In this document: positions 36,225 through 46,835 of the stretch, one piece after another
Numbering within the stretch: position 1 is the stretch's first letter
How the letters are laid out: the number at the start of each line of letters is the position of its first letter
Source of the DNA: Marinobacter sp. F4218
GTDB taxonomy: Bacteria; Pseudomonadota; Gammaproteobacteria; Pseudomonadales; Oleiphilaceae
DNA length: 64,000 nt
NCBI RefSeq assembly: GCF_019443085.1
Contig: NZ_JAHZIL010000004.1
Coordinates: 124,001-188,000 of the forward strand
Reading direction: 5' to 3'
Notes under the pieces: model-generated
Databases searched by the model: none
What the model was told of the DNA's origin: nothing
What the model saw: only the letters and a program-made list of their open reading frames with translations
Translations under genes and position numbers: made by a program

Positions 36225-38867
36225 TCAGCCAGCCAGACTCTTGTGAACGACCTCGTAGACGTCGCGTGACAAGCCTGACTTGTCACGGATACGCTCCAGT
36301 GCCGACTTCATCAGTTCGCTGTACGCGGGGGCAAACTTCTTCCACCGGGTCAGAGGTGTTACCAGGCGCGCGGCAATCTGGGGATTACTGTCGTCCAGGC
36401 GACAGACCTGATCCGCCAGGAAGTTGTATCCTGAACCGTCCGGACGGTGGAAGGCTGCGAGGTTCTGGCCGGCGAAGGCCCCAACCACGGAGCGAATCTT
36501 GTTCGGATTCTTCCAGTCGAACGCCCTGTGCTCCAGCAGCGCCCGGATCTGGGGCAACTGGCCGGCCCGATCGCTGGCAGCCTGCACCGAGAACCACTGC
36601 TCCACCACTTGCGGATCTTCCTGGAAACGCTCGTAAAACTCCTCCAGGACCCGCTCGCGGTCTTCCTCGTAATCGGAGTTCACCAGGGCCCGGAGCGCGC
36701 CCAGCCGATCGGTCATGTTGTCCGAATTCCGGAATTGACGCAGAGCCAGTTCCCGACCTTCCTCGTCGTTGATCTGCAGCAACCAGGCCAGCGCCGTGTT
36801 ACGCAGACTCCTGCGCGCAATCTGCTCCGGCGTGACCGCGTAGTCGCCTTCTTCCAGGTTGCGACGGTAACAGGCGACCAAATCATCGCGAAGCGCGATG
36901 GCCAGATGTTTGAGCACACGCTCACGGGCCTCGTGAATTGCCGGTGCATCGGCACTTTCCGCCAGCTCAATCAGGTACGCGGCCGAGGGCAGCTGCAGCA
37001 TCTTGGCGACCAGTGCCTGATCGAGCGACGAATCCGAGATCAGGTGGCGATAGGCGGCAACCAGACGGGCGTCAATCGACGAATCTTTGGGTGCACCGAT
37101 CAGTGACTGAATGACATCCACCGCCAGACGCTGACCGGCATCCCAGCGATTGAATCCATCGGGATCGTGACTCATCAGAAACAGCATCTGCTCACGGGTC
37201 CACGGATAGCGCACACGGACCGGTGCCGAGAACTGACGCAGCAGTGACGGCACAGGGCACTCGTTCAGACCGTGGAACTCGAACACGTGGGTTTCACCGG
37301 TCAGCTCCAGCACACGCTCTGTCGGAGCGTCCTGGGAATCGGATTCGAGACGCAGTGGCAGCGACTCTCCCCTGCTCCCGAGAAGACCGAGCGCAAACGG
37401 AATGTGCTGCGGTTTCTTTCCGGTCTGCCCCGGGGTGTCCGGAATGCTTTGCCGGATCGTCAGCCGATAAATGCCCTGCCCCGAATCAAACTCGTCTGAC
37501 ACGTCGAGCACCGGGGTTCCCGCCTGCTCGTACCAGAGCCGGAACTGCGACAGATCACGACCGGAGGCGTCCTCCATCGCCCTGACAAAATCGTCGGTGG
37601 TAACGGCCTGGCCATCATGACGCTGGAAATACAGGTCACTGCCCTTTCGGAACATGTCAGGGCCAAGCAGGGTGTGGATCATGCGAACCACTTCGGCACC
37701 CTTTTCATAGATGGTCAGGGTGTAGAAGTTGGAGATCTCCATGTAGGAGGCCGGGCGGACGGGGTGCGCCATGGGGCCACCGTCTTCGGCAAACTGCGCG
37801 GTGCGCAGGACATTGACGTCTTCAATACGCTTGACCGTGGGCGAACCCACGTCCGCCGAGAACTGGGAGTCCCGGAAGACCGTGAAGCCTTCCTTGAGGC
37901 TCAGTTGGAACCAGTCCCGACACGTGACACGGTTACCCGACCAGTTATGGAAATACTCGTGGGCCACAATCGCCTCAATGCGCTGGAATGCCACATCCGT
38001 AGCCGTTTCCTGGCTGGCCAGTACGCACGACGAGTTGAAGATGTTCAGGCCCTTGTTCTCCATAGCGCCCATGTTGAAATCATCGACGGCCACGATCATG
38101 AAGATATCGAGGTCGTATTCGCGCCCGTAGGTCTCTTCGTCCCAACGCATGGAACGCTTGAGGGAATCCATCGCGTGATCGCATTTTTCAGCGTTGCGCG
38201 GTTCCACGTACATGCGCAGATCGATGTCGCGCCCCGAGCAGGTGGTGAATGTGTCCCGCTTTTCCACCAGGTCGCCGGCCACCAGGGCAAACAGGTAACA
38301 GGGCTTGGGAAACGGATCTTCCCAGGTGACAAAGTGACGCCCCTCACCCAGATCGCCCCGTTCAACATCATTTCCGTTCGACAGCAGTACCGGGTAAGCC
38401 GATTTATCTGCCTCAACCCGGGTCCGAAACCGGGACATCACATCCGGACGATCAGGGAAGAAGGTAATGCAGCGGAATCCCTCCGCCTCGCACTGGGTGC
38501 AGAACATCCCGGACGATTTGTACAGACCCTCGAGGCGGGTGTTGTTCTGGGGCTCGATCCAGGTCACCACCGACAACTCGAACTGCTCGGGTACCGATTC
38601 CACAATCAGCTTGTCACCGCGATCCTCATACTCGCCCTCACTCAACGCTTTGCCATCGAGGGCGACGGACTCAAGGACCAGGCTGTCGCCGTCAAGTTCG
38701 AGCGGAGCCGCACCGGCGTCGGACTCCGGATTGCGACGGACGGCCAGGGTACTGTGAACGCGGGTGCCGTCCTCGAACAGCTCAAAGCGCAGGTCGACCG
38801 TATCAACCAGGTAAGCCGGCACTCGGTACTCGCTCAGGTAAATGGTCTGGGGCTGGTTGGTACGCAT
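36225..38867 (-). CDS. pepN: Aminopeptidase N
   Basis: An 880-residue M1-family zinc peptidase. The exopeptidase motif GAMEN lies near residue 268 and the zinc site is HEYFHNW with His303, plus the downstream Glu in LKEGFTVFRD. GGAG precedes the ATG. The four-domain length matches the bacterial PepN of proteobacteria. It removes N-terminal residues in the last steps of protein turnover. It is the last gene of a same-strand run with the DUF2797 and yeaC genes upstream, an order I recall from Pseudomonas. Confidence 0.97.
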   Translation of the reverse strand: MRTNQPQTIYLSEYRVPAYLVDTVDLRFELFEDGTRVHSTLAVRRNPESDAGAAPLELDGDSLVLESVALDGKALSEGEYEDRGDKLIVESVPEQFELSVVTWIEPQNNTRLEGLYKSSGMFCTQCEAEGFRCITFFPDRPDVMSRFRTRVEADKSAYPVLLSNGNDVERGDLGEGRHFVTWEDPFPKPCYLFALVAGDLVEKRDTFTTCSGRDIDLRMYVEPRNAEKCDHAMDSLKRSMRWDEETYGREYDLDIFMIVAVDDFNMGAMENKGLNIFNSSCVLASQETATDVAFQRIEAIVAHEYFHNWSGNRVTCRDWFQLSLKEGFTVFRDSQFSADVGSPTVKRIEDVNVLRTAQFAEDGGPMAHPVRPASYMEISNFYTLTIYEKGAEVVRMIHTLLGPDMFRKGSDLYFQRHDGQAVTTDDFVRAMEDASGRDLSQFRLWYEQAGTPVLDVSDEFDSGQGIYRLTIRQSIPDTPGQTGKKPQHIPFALGLLGSRGESLPLRLESDSQDAPTERVLELTGETHVFEFHGLNECPVPSLLRQFSAPVRVRYPWTREQMLFLMSHDPDGFNRWDAGQRLAVDVIQSLIGAPKDSSIDARLVAAYRHLISDSSLDQALVAKMLQLPSAAYLIELAESADAPAIHEARERVLKHLAIALRDDLVACYRRNLEEGDYAVTPEQIARRSLRNTALAWLLQINDEEGRELALRQFRNSDNMTDRLGALRALVNSDYEEDRERVLEEFYERFQEDPQVVEQWFSVQAASDRAGQLPQIRALLEHRAFDWKNPNKIRSVVGAFAGQNLAAFHRPDGSGYNFLADQVCRLDDSNPQIAARLVTPLTRWKKFAPAYSELMKSALERIRDKSGLSRDVYEVVHKSLAG

Positions 38868-38948
38868 GATCTATCTCCAGATTACTCAGCCGCTGCCTGC
38901 CGGCGGTCCGGCAAACAGGTAGTGTCAGGTCAGACGGGGATGGCGCAA

Positions 38949-39788
38949 TCAGTCGTCCATCACCCGGAAACGTACTTCGTACCCGGTAAACTTCCGGATA
39001 TTGATCACTCCGGTATCCAGAATGAGGTACTGGCCCTTGATGCCCTCCAGCACACCTTCCACTTCCGGATTCTTGTCCAGATTGTGAGTTTTGATTTTTT
39101 CGGGCCAGACATCAACCGGGTAGCTTAACCCGAGCCCGTCTTCATCCACTTCGCGAATTGCATCCTGGCCGTGAGTCTCCCGCAAGGCAGACAGATCATC
39201 GGCAATCAGGGCCAGCATCCGCTGTCGCTCGTCAGCCAGGTTCAGCTCAGGCACATCACCTTTCAGCATGGCGCGCCAGTTGGTCCGGTCCGCCACATGG
39301 CTCTTGCAGGCAACTTCCACCAGCCCGGCAATATATCGGGTCGCAACACGAACCATGGGGATCGCATCAACCGCGCCCTGGTCTATCCAGCGGGTGGGCA
39401 CCTGGGAACCACGGGTAATTCCCACCTTCAAACCGGACGAATTGGCCAGGTAAACGACATGCTCAACCATACAGTGGGTTTCGCCCCACTCCGGCTCGCG
39501 ACAGGTACCAAGGTGATAATGGCACTTTTCCGGACTCATGATGCAGCTGTCGCAGGCCGCCAGCTTCCGGAAACAGGGGTAACAGTAGCCCTGGTTGAAG
39601 CTTTTCTTGGTGGCGCGGTCACAGTTAATGCAGCGAATGACGCCATCGAAGTCGAGGCGGACACGCTTGCCGAGAAATTCGTTCAGCGGAACGCGACTGT
39701 CCCCCACCGAGATGGAGTAGGCCACCGGTGCCAGAGCTTCGGCAGGCATTTTGCGCAGCCGGCCGGTTACGTCGATCAGCTCGCTCAA
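38949..39788 (-). CDS. DUF2797 protein with Cys-rich zinc-ribbon-like region
   Basis: A 279-residue cytoplasmic protein of the DUF2797 family. It has an N-terminal domain, then a Cys/His-rich stretch (CINCDRATKK, GYCYPCFRKLAACDSCIMSPEKCHYHLGTC) at about residues 55-97, suggesting zinc binding. After it comes the typical segment GLKVGITRGSQVPTRWIDQGAVDAIPMVRVATRYIAGLVEVACK, which resembles a GIY-YIG-type fold by position and pattern. The start overlaps the end of yeaC by four bases (ATGA), so it is coupled to it. No function is established. Confidence 0.88.
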   Translation of the reverse strand: MSELIDVTGRLRKMPAEALAPVAYSISVGDSRVPLNEFLGKRVRLDFDGVIRCINCDRATKKSFNQGYCYPCFRKLAACDSCIMSPEKCHYHLGTCREPEWGETHCMVEHVVYLANSSGLKVGITRGSQVPTRWIDQGAVDAIPMVRVATRYIAGLVEVACKSHVADRTNWRAMLKGDVPELNLADERQRMLALIADDLSALRETHGQDAIREVDEDGLGLSYPVDVWPEKIKTHNLDKNPEVEGVLEGIKGQYLILDTGVINIRKFTGYEVRFRVMDD

Positions 39789-40078
39789 GACTTGACCTCA
39801 ACGAACTGGTCAGGGTCCACGTCGCCTTTGCCGGCATTGGCCCGCTGCACCGACGGATCGCAGGCGGTGCCAGCTTTGGCGCCGCGGTCAATGTAGCCAG
39901 TGCGCTCCTCTTCAGGTATCTGGTGCAGGTTCTCGTAGTAAATGACAGCCTGCAGACTGATTTCCCGCTGCTCCGGTGTGAGCGTCCTGCCGTCCGGCCA
40001 TTTTCCGAGTTCGATCGACTGACGAAGGCTCCGGTAGACATTGGGATCCAGTCGCTCAATCAGTTCATCGTAGGTCAT
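39785..40078 (-). CDS. YeaC family protein (DUF1315)
   Basis: A 97-residue protein with the DUF1315 pattern MTYDELIERLDPNVYRSLRQSIELGKWPDGRTLT and an acidic end. The start at 40078 has GGGAGA six bases upstream. An in-frame upstream extension to 40180 would overlap the promoter and small RNA region and has no family match. The gene overlaps the DUF2797 gene. Its upstream region contains a Fur-type site on the other strand. Confidence 0.88.
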   Translation of the reverse strand: MTYDELIERLDPNVYRSLRQSIELGKWPDGRTLTPEQREISLQAVIYYENLHQIPEEERTGYIDRGAKAGTACDPSVQRANAGKGDVDPDQFVEVKS

Positions 40079-40120
40079 TCGGTTCTCCCGAAACGTGTTC
40101 CAAAAAAGTGCCTCAACCGT

Positions 40121-40150
40121 TTGACAGATGCAAACGATAACGATTATCAT
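40121..40150 (+). promoter_or_regulatory. Sigma-70 promoter for a small RNA
   Basis: TTGACA at 40121-40126, an 18-base spacer, and TATCAT at 40145-40150. The expected start near 40157 coincides with the first base of a stem-loop, and a terminator lies 60 bases on. The -10 element is inside a Fur box. Confidence 0.7.
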
Positions 40151-40154
40151 TTCT
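40136..40154. promoter_or_regulatory. Predicted Fur box
   Basis: GATAACGATTATCATTTCT matches the Escherichia coli 19-base consensus at 14 of its first 16 positions, with two mismatches there, and diverges at the last three. It covers the -10 region of the + strand promoter, where a bound repressor would block transcription under high iron. Confidence 0.7.
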
Positions 40155-40156
40155 TC

Positions 40157-40245
40157 ACCAAATGACGACGGTCGTATCATTTGGTCTCTCTCATCAGGAG
40201 CTAAATGCTCTTTTTATGCCCCGCCCTCAGGCGGGGCTTTTTTTT
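40157..40245 (+). ncRNA. Candidate Fur-repressed small RNA
   Basis: An 89-base transcript is predicted. It opens with a hairpin (ACCAAATGA paired with TCATTTGGT, and CGA/TCG inside), continues with a largely single-stranded C/U-rich stretch CTCTCTCATCAGG, a small GAGC/GCTC hairpin, and ends in a strong terminator. This layout of Fur box, promoter, RNA and terminator is that of RyhB/PrrF-type RNAs, which lower iron-protein synthesis when iron is short. Nothing in the primary sequence is recognisable as RyhB or PrrF, so the assignment is by context only. It lies between yeaC (divergent) and the rhomboid gene (convergent). Confidence 0.6.
40218..40245 (+). terminator. Terminator of the candidate small RNA
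   Basis: GCCCCGCC, loop CTCA, GGCGGGGC, then eight T. On the opposite strand the stem is not followed by T, so the terminator is one-directional and calls for a + strand transcript. No + strand protein gene precedes it. Confidence 0.9.
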
Positions 40246-40251
40246 GGCTCC

Positions 40252-41106
40252 TCACTGTCTCTTTACGGGCAGAATCAGCGCCAGGGCCACTCCACTGACA
40301 AATCCGCCCAAATGGGCTTCATTGGCCATGCGCCCCAACCCCAGAAATTCCGTAAAGGGCGTGAAACCGATCACCATCCAGACCACGGCAAACGTCACCA
40401 GTGCCGGCGGAAAGTGAAATCTCGGAACCTTGCGCTGACTCAGCCAGCAATAGCCCAGAATGCCATATACCACACCGGACAGACCGCCAAACAAGGGTCC
40501 GGAAACCAGGTATTGAAGTCCATTCGAAAAAATACTGGTCCCGAGAAAGAGCACAATCAAGCGCCCACGCCCATCGAACCATTCGATCTGGCTTCCAAGA
40601 AACCACAACATGACCGCATTGAAGATGATATGGGTCCAGCTGAAGTGCAGGAAGTCAGGGGTCAACAGTCGCCAGACCTGCCCGCCGGCCAGGGTATTGG
40701 CCAGCGCATCAACGCGGCCAGCCATGGTACTCCAGTCAAAGTCCCGGGGATCGATGACCATCAGCGCGGCAGCAAACTCGTTCCGGCCCATCGCCGTGAC
40801 CCAGATCATGATCACTGCAAGTATGATCAGGCCCAACACAACAGGTGCATGCCGGGGCGAGGGTTGCCAGCGCCCACGAACGAAGACCGGAGAATGGTGC
40901 TGGCGTTCCACCGCGTCCCGAAGATCCGGTTCGGCCAGGAACCTCTCCAAAGCTATCAGGACCGGTTCGGCATGCTCCGGATTCTCCAACCACAGAACCT
41001 GATGATCGTTTTCTTCTGTGATCCGATGCGCAACGCCCTGCCCAGACAGCCATCGACTGAAACCGGCGAGATTCACCGTGGTATCCATCTGCTTCACGCG
41101 GTACAC
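40252..41106 (-). CDS. GlpG-like rhomboid intramembrane serine protease
   Basis: A 284-residue membrane protease. A cytoplasmic GlpG-type N-terminal domain (about residues 1-85) precedes six membrane helices. The active site has GGLSGVVYG (Ser) and NEAHLGGFVSG (His), with the HIIFNAVMLWFLGSQIEWFDG segment earlier. GTG 41106 has GAGG six to seven bases upstream. An in-frame ATG at 41088 is possible. It is flanked by the small RNA and by a metallophosphoesterase gene on the same strand, 48 bases upstream. Substrates cannot be inferred. Confidence 0.93.
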   Translation of the reverse strand: MYRVKQMDTTVNLAGFSRWLSGQGVAHRITEENDHQVLWLENPEHAEPVLIALERFLAEPDLRDAVERQHHSPVFVRGRWQPSPRHAPVVLGLIILAVIMIWVTAMGRNEFAAALMVIDPRDFDWSTMAGRVDALANTLAGGQVWRLLTPDFLHFSWTHIIFNAVMLWFLGSQIEWFDGRGRLIVLFLGTSIFSNGLQYLVSGPLFGGLSGVVYGILGYCWLSQRKVPRFHFPPALVTFAVVWMVIGFTPFTEFLGLGRMANEAHLGGFVSGVALALILPVKRQ

Positions 41107-41154
41107 AAAAAACCTCGCCTATCAGGGTATATAGGGTAATCGAGCTCCGTTAAC

Positions 41155-42168
41155 TCAACGGGCAATACTGTCTTCCGTGCCGGAATACCCCGGCTGCTCC
41201 GGACGATCGACCTCCACCCAGACAAACTTGTCCGGGGAAAGCACCGACTCATCGTCCATACGGTACGCTACCAATCTGCCGTATTTCACCGCACTGTAAT
41301 CAATGCAGGCAACGTTGGCCTTGAGCGGCGCCGGCTCCCCTTCCATCCAGTAGTGGCCCACAAACACCGGGGGCGCATCCAGCGGGTAGCTGATAAGTTG
41401 CTTGCGCTCGTTTTCCGTCAACTCCATGCGCGCCACTTCCGGCGGCAAAGGATCCGGCTGAAATACGACATCGGCATAGGTACGCGGGGCATCGGCCCAG
41501 AATTTGGTCCGGAAAAACTCACGGACATAACCGTCCCGGCCGGTGATTGCCGTTCCCTCCGGCAAGCGCAAATCCGTTCCCCGAAGCAAGGTGTCCATGA
41601 CCTGGCCGGCAAACGACTCGATGGCCGCCGACGCGTGCAGGAAATCCTCGTCAATGCAGGCGCCACCCTGGAGCTGTTTGAACTTGTCGATCAGTTCTCC
41701 GTCCCAACAGGCGTGGACCACCCGGAAATCCTCTTCCTCGATAAACAGGGGGATGGTGTAGAACCATTCCAGGAACTCGTTCCATTCATGGGGATGGGCG
41801 TCAAACTGCTCAAGGGTTTCGCGAATCAGCCGATCATGGCGGGCATTGTGCTCGCGCAGCCACTTCTTGCCGCTGCCGGAACGGGCACGGGTGCAGTAGC
41901 CCAGCGCATTGTACTCGTGATTGCCCATCACAATCCGGGCCGAGCCATGCTCCACCATGTCGCGCACCAGGTGCAGGGCTTCACGGATTCGGGGTCCGCG
42001 GTCGATAATATCGCCGATGAAAATCGCCTGGCGCCGGTCGTGCTGATACACACCGTTCACCTTCCGGTAGCCCATCTGTTCCAGCAACCGGATCAGGGTG
42101 TTGGCGCAACCGTGGATGTCGCCGATGATGTCGAAGCCGCGGCTTGCGGAGTGTCTGTTTACAGCCAT
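41155..42168 (-). CDS. Metallophosphoesterase (serine/threonine phosphatase-like)
   Basis: A 337-residue calcineurin-type phosphoesterase with the three metal motifs in order: GDIHG at 16-20, GDIIDRG at 51-57 and GNHE at 81-84. The ATG at 42168 lies two bases after the nadK stop, and a TTG six bases earlier would overlap nadK. The family includes PrpA-like protein phosphatases and diadenosine tetraphosphatases. The extra C-terminal 150 residues (FVGHYWMEGEPAPL and following) match a group conserved next to nadK, as in Pseudomonas. The natural substrate is unknown. Confidence 0.85.
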   Translation of the reverse strand: MAVNRHSASRGFDIIGDIHGCANTLIRLLEQMGYRKVNGVYQHDRRQAIFIGDIIDRGPRIREALHLVRDMVEHGSARIVMGNHEYNALGYCTRARSGSGKKWLREHNARHDRLIRETLEQFDAHPHEWNEFLEWFYTIPLFIEEEDFRVVHACWDGELIDKFKQLQGGACIDEDFLHASAAIESFAGQVMDTLLRGTDLRLPEGTAITGRDGYVREFFRTKFWADAPRTYADVVFQPDPLPPEVARMELTENERKQLISYPLDAPPVFVGHYWMEGEPAPLKANVACIDYSAVKYGRLVAYRMDDESVLSPDKFVWVEVDRPEQPGYSGTEDSIAR

Positions 42169-42170
42169 GA

Positions 42171-43055
42171 TCAACTCGCTGAAATTTCACTTGCCCAGCC
42201 AAGCTTGTCACGGCAGGTGGCATAGAAATTGTGATCGGTGGGGTGGATCAACCGGATCTTGAAGGGTTTCTTGGTGATACGGATAATGTCGCCCGGCGCA
42301 CAGGCGATGTTCATCTGACCGTCGAACGAAATCTGCGGGTAGGTTTCGTTGGTTTCCCCGATCACCAGTTTGATCTCGCTTTTGCCATCCACCACGATGG
42401 GGCGACTGCTGAGCGTATGCGGAAACATCGGCACCAGCACAACCGCATCAAGCTTCGGATGCATTATCGGGCCACCCGCCGAGAGCGAATACGCCGTCGA
42501 ACCTGTCGGTGTGGCGACGATAAGTCCGTCGGAACGCTGGCTGTAGACAAAGTGGCCATCAATAAACAGATCAAAGCCGATCATCCGGGTCGACTTGCCC
42601 GGGTGCAGCACCACATCGTTGAGCGCGGTTCCAAACCCCAGCGGCTGCCCGTTACGCTCTACATTACCATCCAGCAGAAAGCGCGTTTCTTCCACGTACT
42701 CGCCTTCCAGAACCTTGCCCAGACGCTCTTCCAGATCGGATGGAGAAATATCGGTAAGAAAGCCCAGACGGCCTCGATTCACACCAAGCAGGGGGATCTT
42801 TGACTTCGCCAACTCCCGCGCGGCACCCAGCAAGCTGCCGTCACCACCCACAACAATGACCAGGTCGCAGATCTCACCCAGCAGCTTTTTGCTGGCAACC
42901 TGCAAACCATGGCCCGGCAGCATACCGGCGGTGTCTTCCTCGAGAATGACGTGGTAGTTGTTGGCAATCAGGTATTGTTTGAGCTGACGCAGTGATTCAA
43001 CCACCTTCACGCTGCCCAATCGGCCAATAACACCAATATTCCTGAACTGATCCAT
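42171..43055 (-). CDS. nadK: NAD kinase
   Basis: A 294-residue enzyme that phosphorylates NAD to NADP. The GGDG motif lies at 70-73 (VVGGDGSLLGAAR). The NE/D block is replaced here by FGTALNDVVLHPGK, and the C-terminal GSTAYSLSAGGPI motif is intact. I choose ATG 43055, with AGGAAG five bases upstream, over an upstream in-frame start at 43115. It is nearly contiguous with the metallophosphoesterase gene. Confidence 0.97.
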   Translation of the reverse strand: MDQFRNIGVIGRLGSVKVVESLRQLKQYLIANNYHVILEEDTAGMLPGHGLQVASKKLLGEICDLVIVVGGDGSLLGAARELAKSKIPLLGVNRGRLGFLTDISPSDLEERLGKVLEGEYVEETRFLLDGNVERNGQPLGFGTALNDVVLHPGKSTRMIGFDLFIDGHFVYSQRSDGLIVATPTGSTAYSLSAGGPIMHPKLDAVVLVPMFPHTLSSRPIVVDGKSEIKLVIGETNETYPQISFDGQMNIACAPGDIIRITKKPFKIRLIHPTDHNFYATCRDKLGWASEISAS

Positions 43056-43168
43056 GAGGCTTCCTGTGGTGTCGGGATGCGGTGGGGCCGGCCAGATCCG
43101 CCAGCCCCGTGACAATCTGGCTCACAGTTTAACGAAAGTCACCCCGATACTGAAAAAAGATCGAAACT

Positions 43169-44425
43169 TCAGGATTGATGCTGCTCGCAGCGGTCGTCAA
43201 TGCCGGACCGAAACTCGCCTGGTTGGCTGATCCGCATGATGGGCTCGCCACAGGTCTTGCCATCCTTACCCTCGTGCTGGCACACCGGGTTCTCGTAATG
43301 CTCAAGCCACTGGCGATACGCAGGCTCGTTCATGCCGCAGCGCTCTGCCGCGTATGCCACCGGATTGGTGAAGTAGGTTTCGATGTCGTCGTAGGGCAAG
43401 GTGATATGGCCGACACCGGGATGGTAAGCCACGAGAAACACAGCCTGTTTCCTGAGCTGGCCCATGATGGAATTTTCCGCAGGCTCCTGGTGCTGGAGCT
43501 CATGGTTCTCCTGCTCAAGTGCCGCTATCCGCTCATCCCGGAGTTCCAGTTCACGGTGCTTCCGGTCAAGCTGTTCCCGGAGGAGCACCAATTCCGCATC
43601 GGTGTTGGCGTCGTCCCGCTCCTTTTCCTCGCCACCGGAGGCAATCTGCTCCTGCATGGTGAGGTACTGCTCATTCCGTTCAGACAAGCGCTTCTTAAGC
43701 TGCTCGTTACTCAGGCGCTGGCGTTCGTACTTTTGCTCCAGGTCGGAAAATTCACTGCGCAGCGTCTGCAATTCCAGGCGATGCTCCCGCTGGATTTCAG
43801 ACAATGAATCCCGATGGACACTCTGGAGGGTTTTGATGCGGAGACGCTGCTCCCGAATGAGCTGGGCCAGACGGGCCCGGTCGGCCGCGTTGTCCGCGTC
43901 TTCCTGAGACTCTGCGGACGTTGCCGGAGCCGAATTGAGCACCGGAATGTCTTCTTCCTGCGCCGGTTGAGGCTCAATTTTTCGAAACTTCAGAGAGTTG
44001 GAATCGACAGCCTTGCGAATGGCCTGGAAATGATTGTTACCGGGCGTCATGTCCGGATCCCAAAGCTCCTCGGCATAGCGAGGCTCCGGGCATTGGCTCC
44101 GGCACACCAGCCGGATGGGGCCTCCCCCCATGTCCGGGCCTTTGGCACCGCGCTTGGCCAGCTCTTCAATGGGCACGTTCCAATTGCTATCCGCCCGGCC
44201 CTCCTCATCGAACCAGATCCGGAAAAACACCAGGGATTGCACGAGGAGATCGCCACTCAGCTCAACCAGAACCGCTTTAACATCGGTCTCGGCGAGGTCC
44301 GATAACCCTACGTATCCGTCCAGAAAAGCCCCAAATTCACTGGCACGCATCTGGCGCGCCACATGGCTTCCATCCACGAAAAACACCGCCGCATAACCAT
44401 CAGTCGCCTGGTCGGCAGATACCAT
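43169..44425 (-). CDS. Coiled-coil protein with a C-terminal Cys/His cluster
   Basis: A 418-residue cytoplasmic protein without a family I can name. The N-terminal 150 residues form a compact, acidic domain (AAVFFVDGSHVARQMRASEFGAFLD). A charged linker is followed by a long coiled coil (about 185-325) rich in Glu, Arg and Gln. The C-terminal 100 residues contain AERCGMNEPAYRQWLEHY, then CQHEGKDGKTCGEP and DDRCEQH, so four Cys and two His could hold zinc. AGGAG lies before the start. It is upstream of nadK on the same strand, where Pseudomonas genomes have a protein of similar shape. It may be a structural or cell-cycle factor (inference). Confidence 0.8.
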   Translation of the reverse strand: MVSADQATDGYAAVFFVDGSHVARQMRASEFGAFLDGYVGLSDLAETDVKAVLVELSGDLLVQSLVFFRIWFDEEGRADSNWNVPIEELAKRGAKGPDMGGGPIRLVCRSQCPEPRYAEELWDPDMTPGNNHFQAIRKAVDSNSLKFRKIEPQPAQEEDIPVLNSAPATSAESQEDADNAADRARLAQLIREQRLRIKTLQSVHRDSLSEIQREHRLELQTLRSEFSDLEQKYERQRLSNEQLKKRLSERNEQYLTMQEQIASGGEEKERDDANTDAELVLLREQLDRKHRELELRDERIAALEQENHELQHQEPAENSIMGQLRKQAVFLVAYHPGVGHITLPYDDIETYFTNPVAYAAERCGMNEPAYRQWLEHYENPVCQHEGKDGKTCGEPIMRISQPGEFRSGIDDRCEQHQS

Positions 44426-44511
44426 TTGTGACTCTCCTAGCTCTTAAAGATTCGACACCAACACGATGAAGTCACACAGAATGTTCCATCGGGTTCCGGT
44501 GTCGGCAAACA

Positions 44512-44538
44512 CCGCCCTCACCGGTTGAGAGAGGGCGG
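44512..44538 (-). repeat. Inverted repeat downstream of fadH
   Basis: CCGCCCTC and GAGGGCGG with an 11-base loop, in the 194 bases between fadH and the coiled-coil gene. On the minus strand it is followed by TGTTTGCC, so it is a poor terminator. Confidence 0.45.
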
Positions 44539-44619
44539 ATACGCAAACTGACAGACTCAGGCTTACTAGTCTAGCCAGTCAATCTTCGGTGCACAGAGAA
44601 AAACTGCAACGTTTTGTGA

Positions 44620-46749
<2,130 letters not shown>

Positions 46750-46835
46750 CTAAATTACCCGGCTGACTTGCCATCAACAATATCCCTTAATAACATTCTA
46801 TTATCTTCAGACAACATGTCGGACAAGCGCTGATA

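Noticed and set aside
37617..39128. A 503-codon + strand open frame
   Set aside because: It is antisense to pepN and the start of the next gene. The protein family of the minus strand is clear and the + strand translation has no recognisable domain.
40205..40417. A 70-codon + strand frame starting inside the candidate small RNA
   Set aside because: An AGGAG lies before it, but the frame passes directly through the terminator and then antisense to the rhomboid gene. It could be translated only if termination fails.
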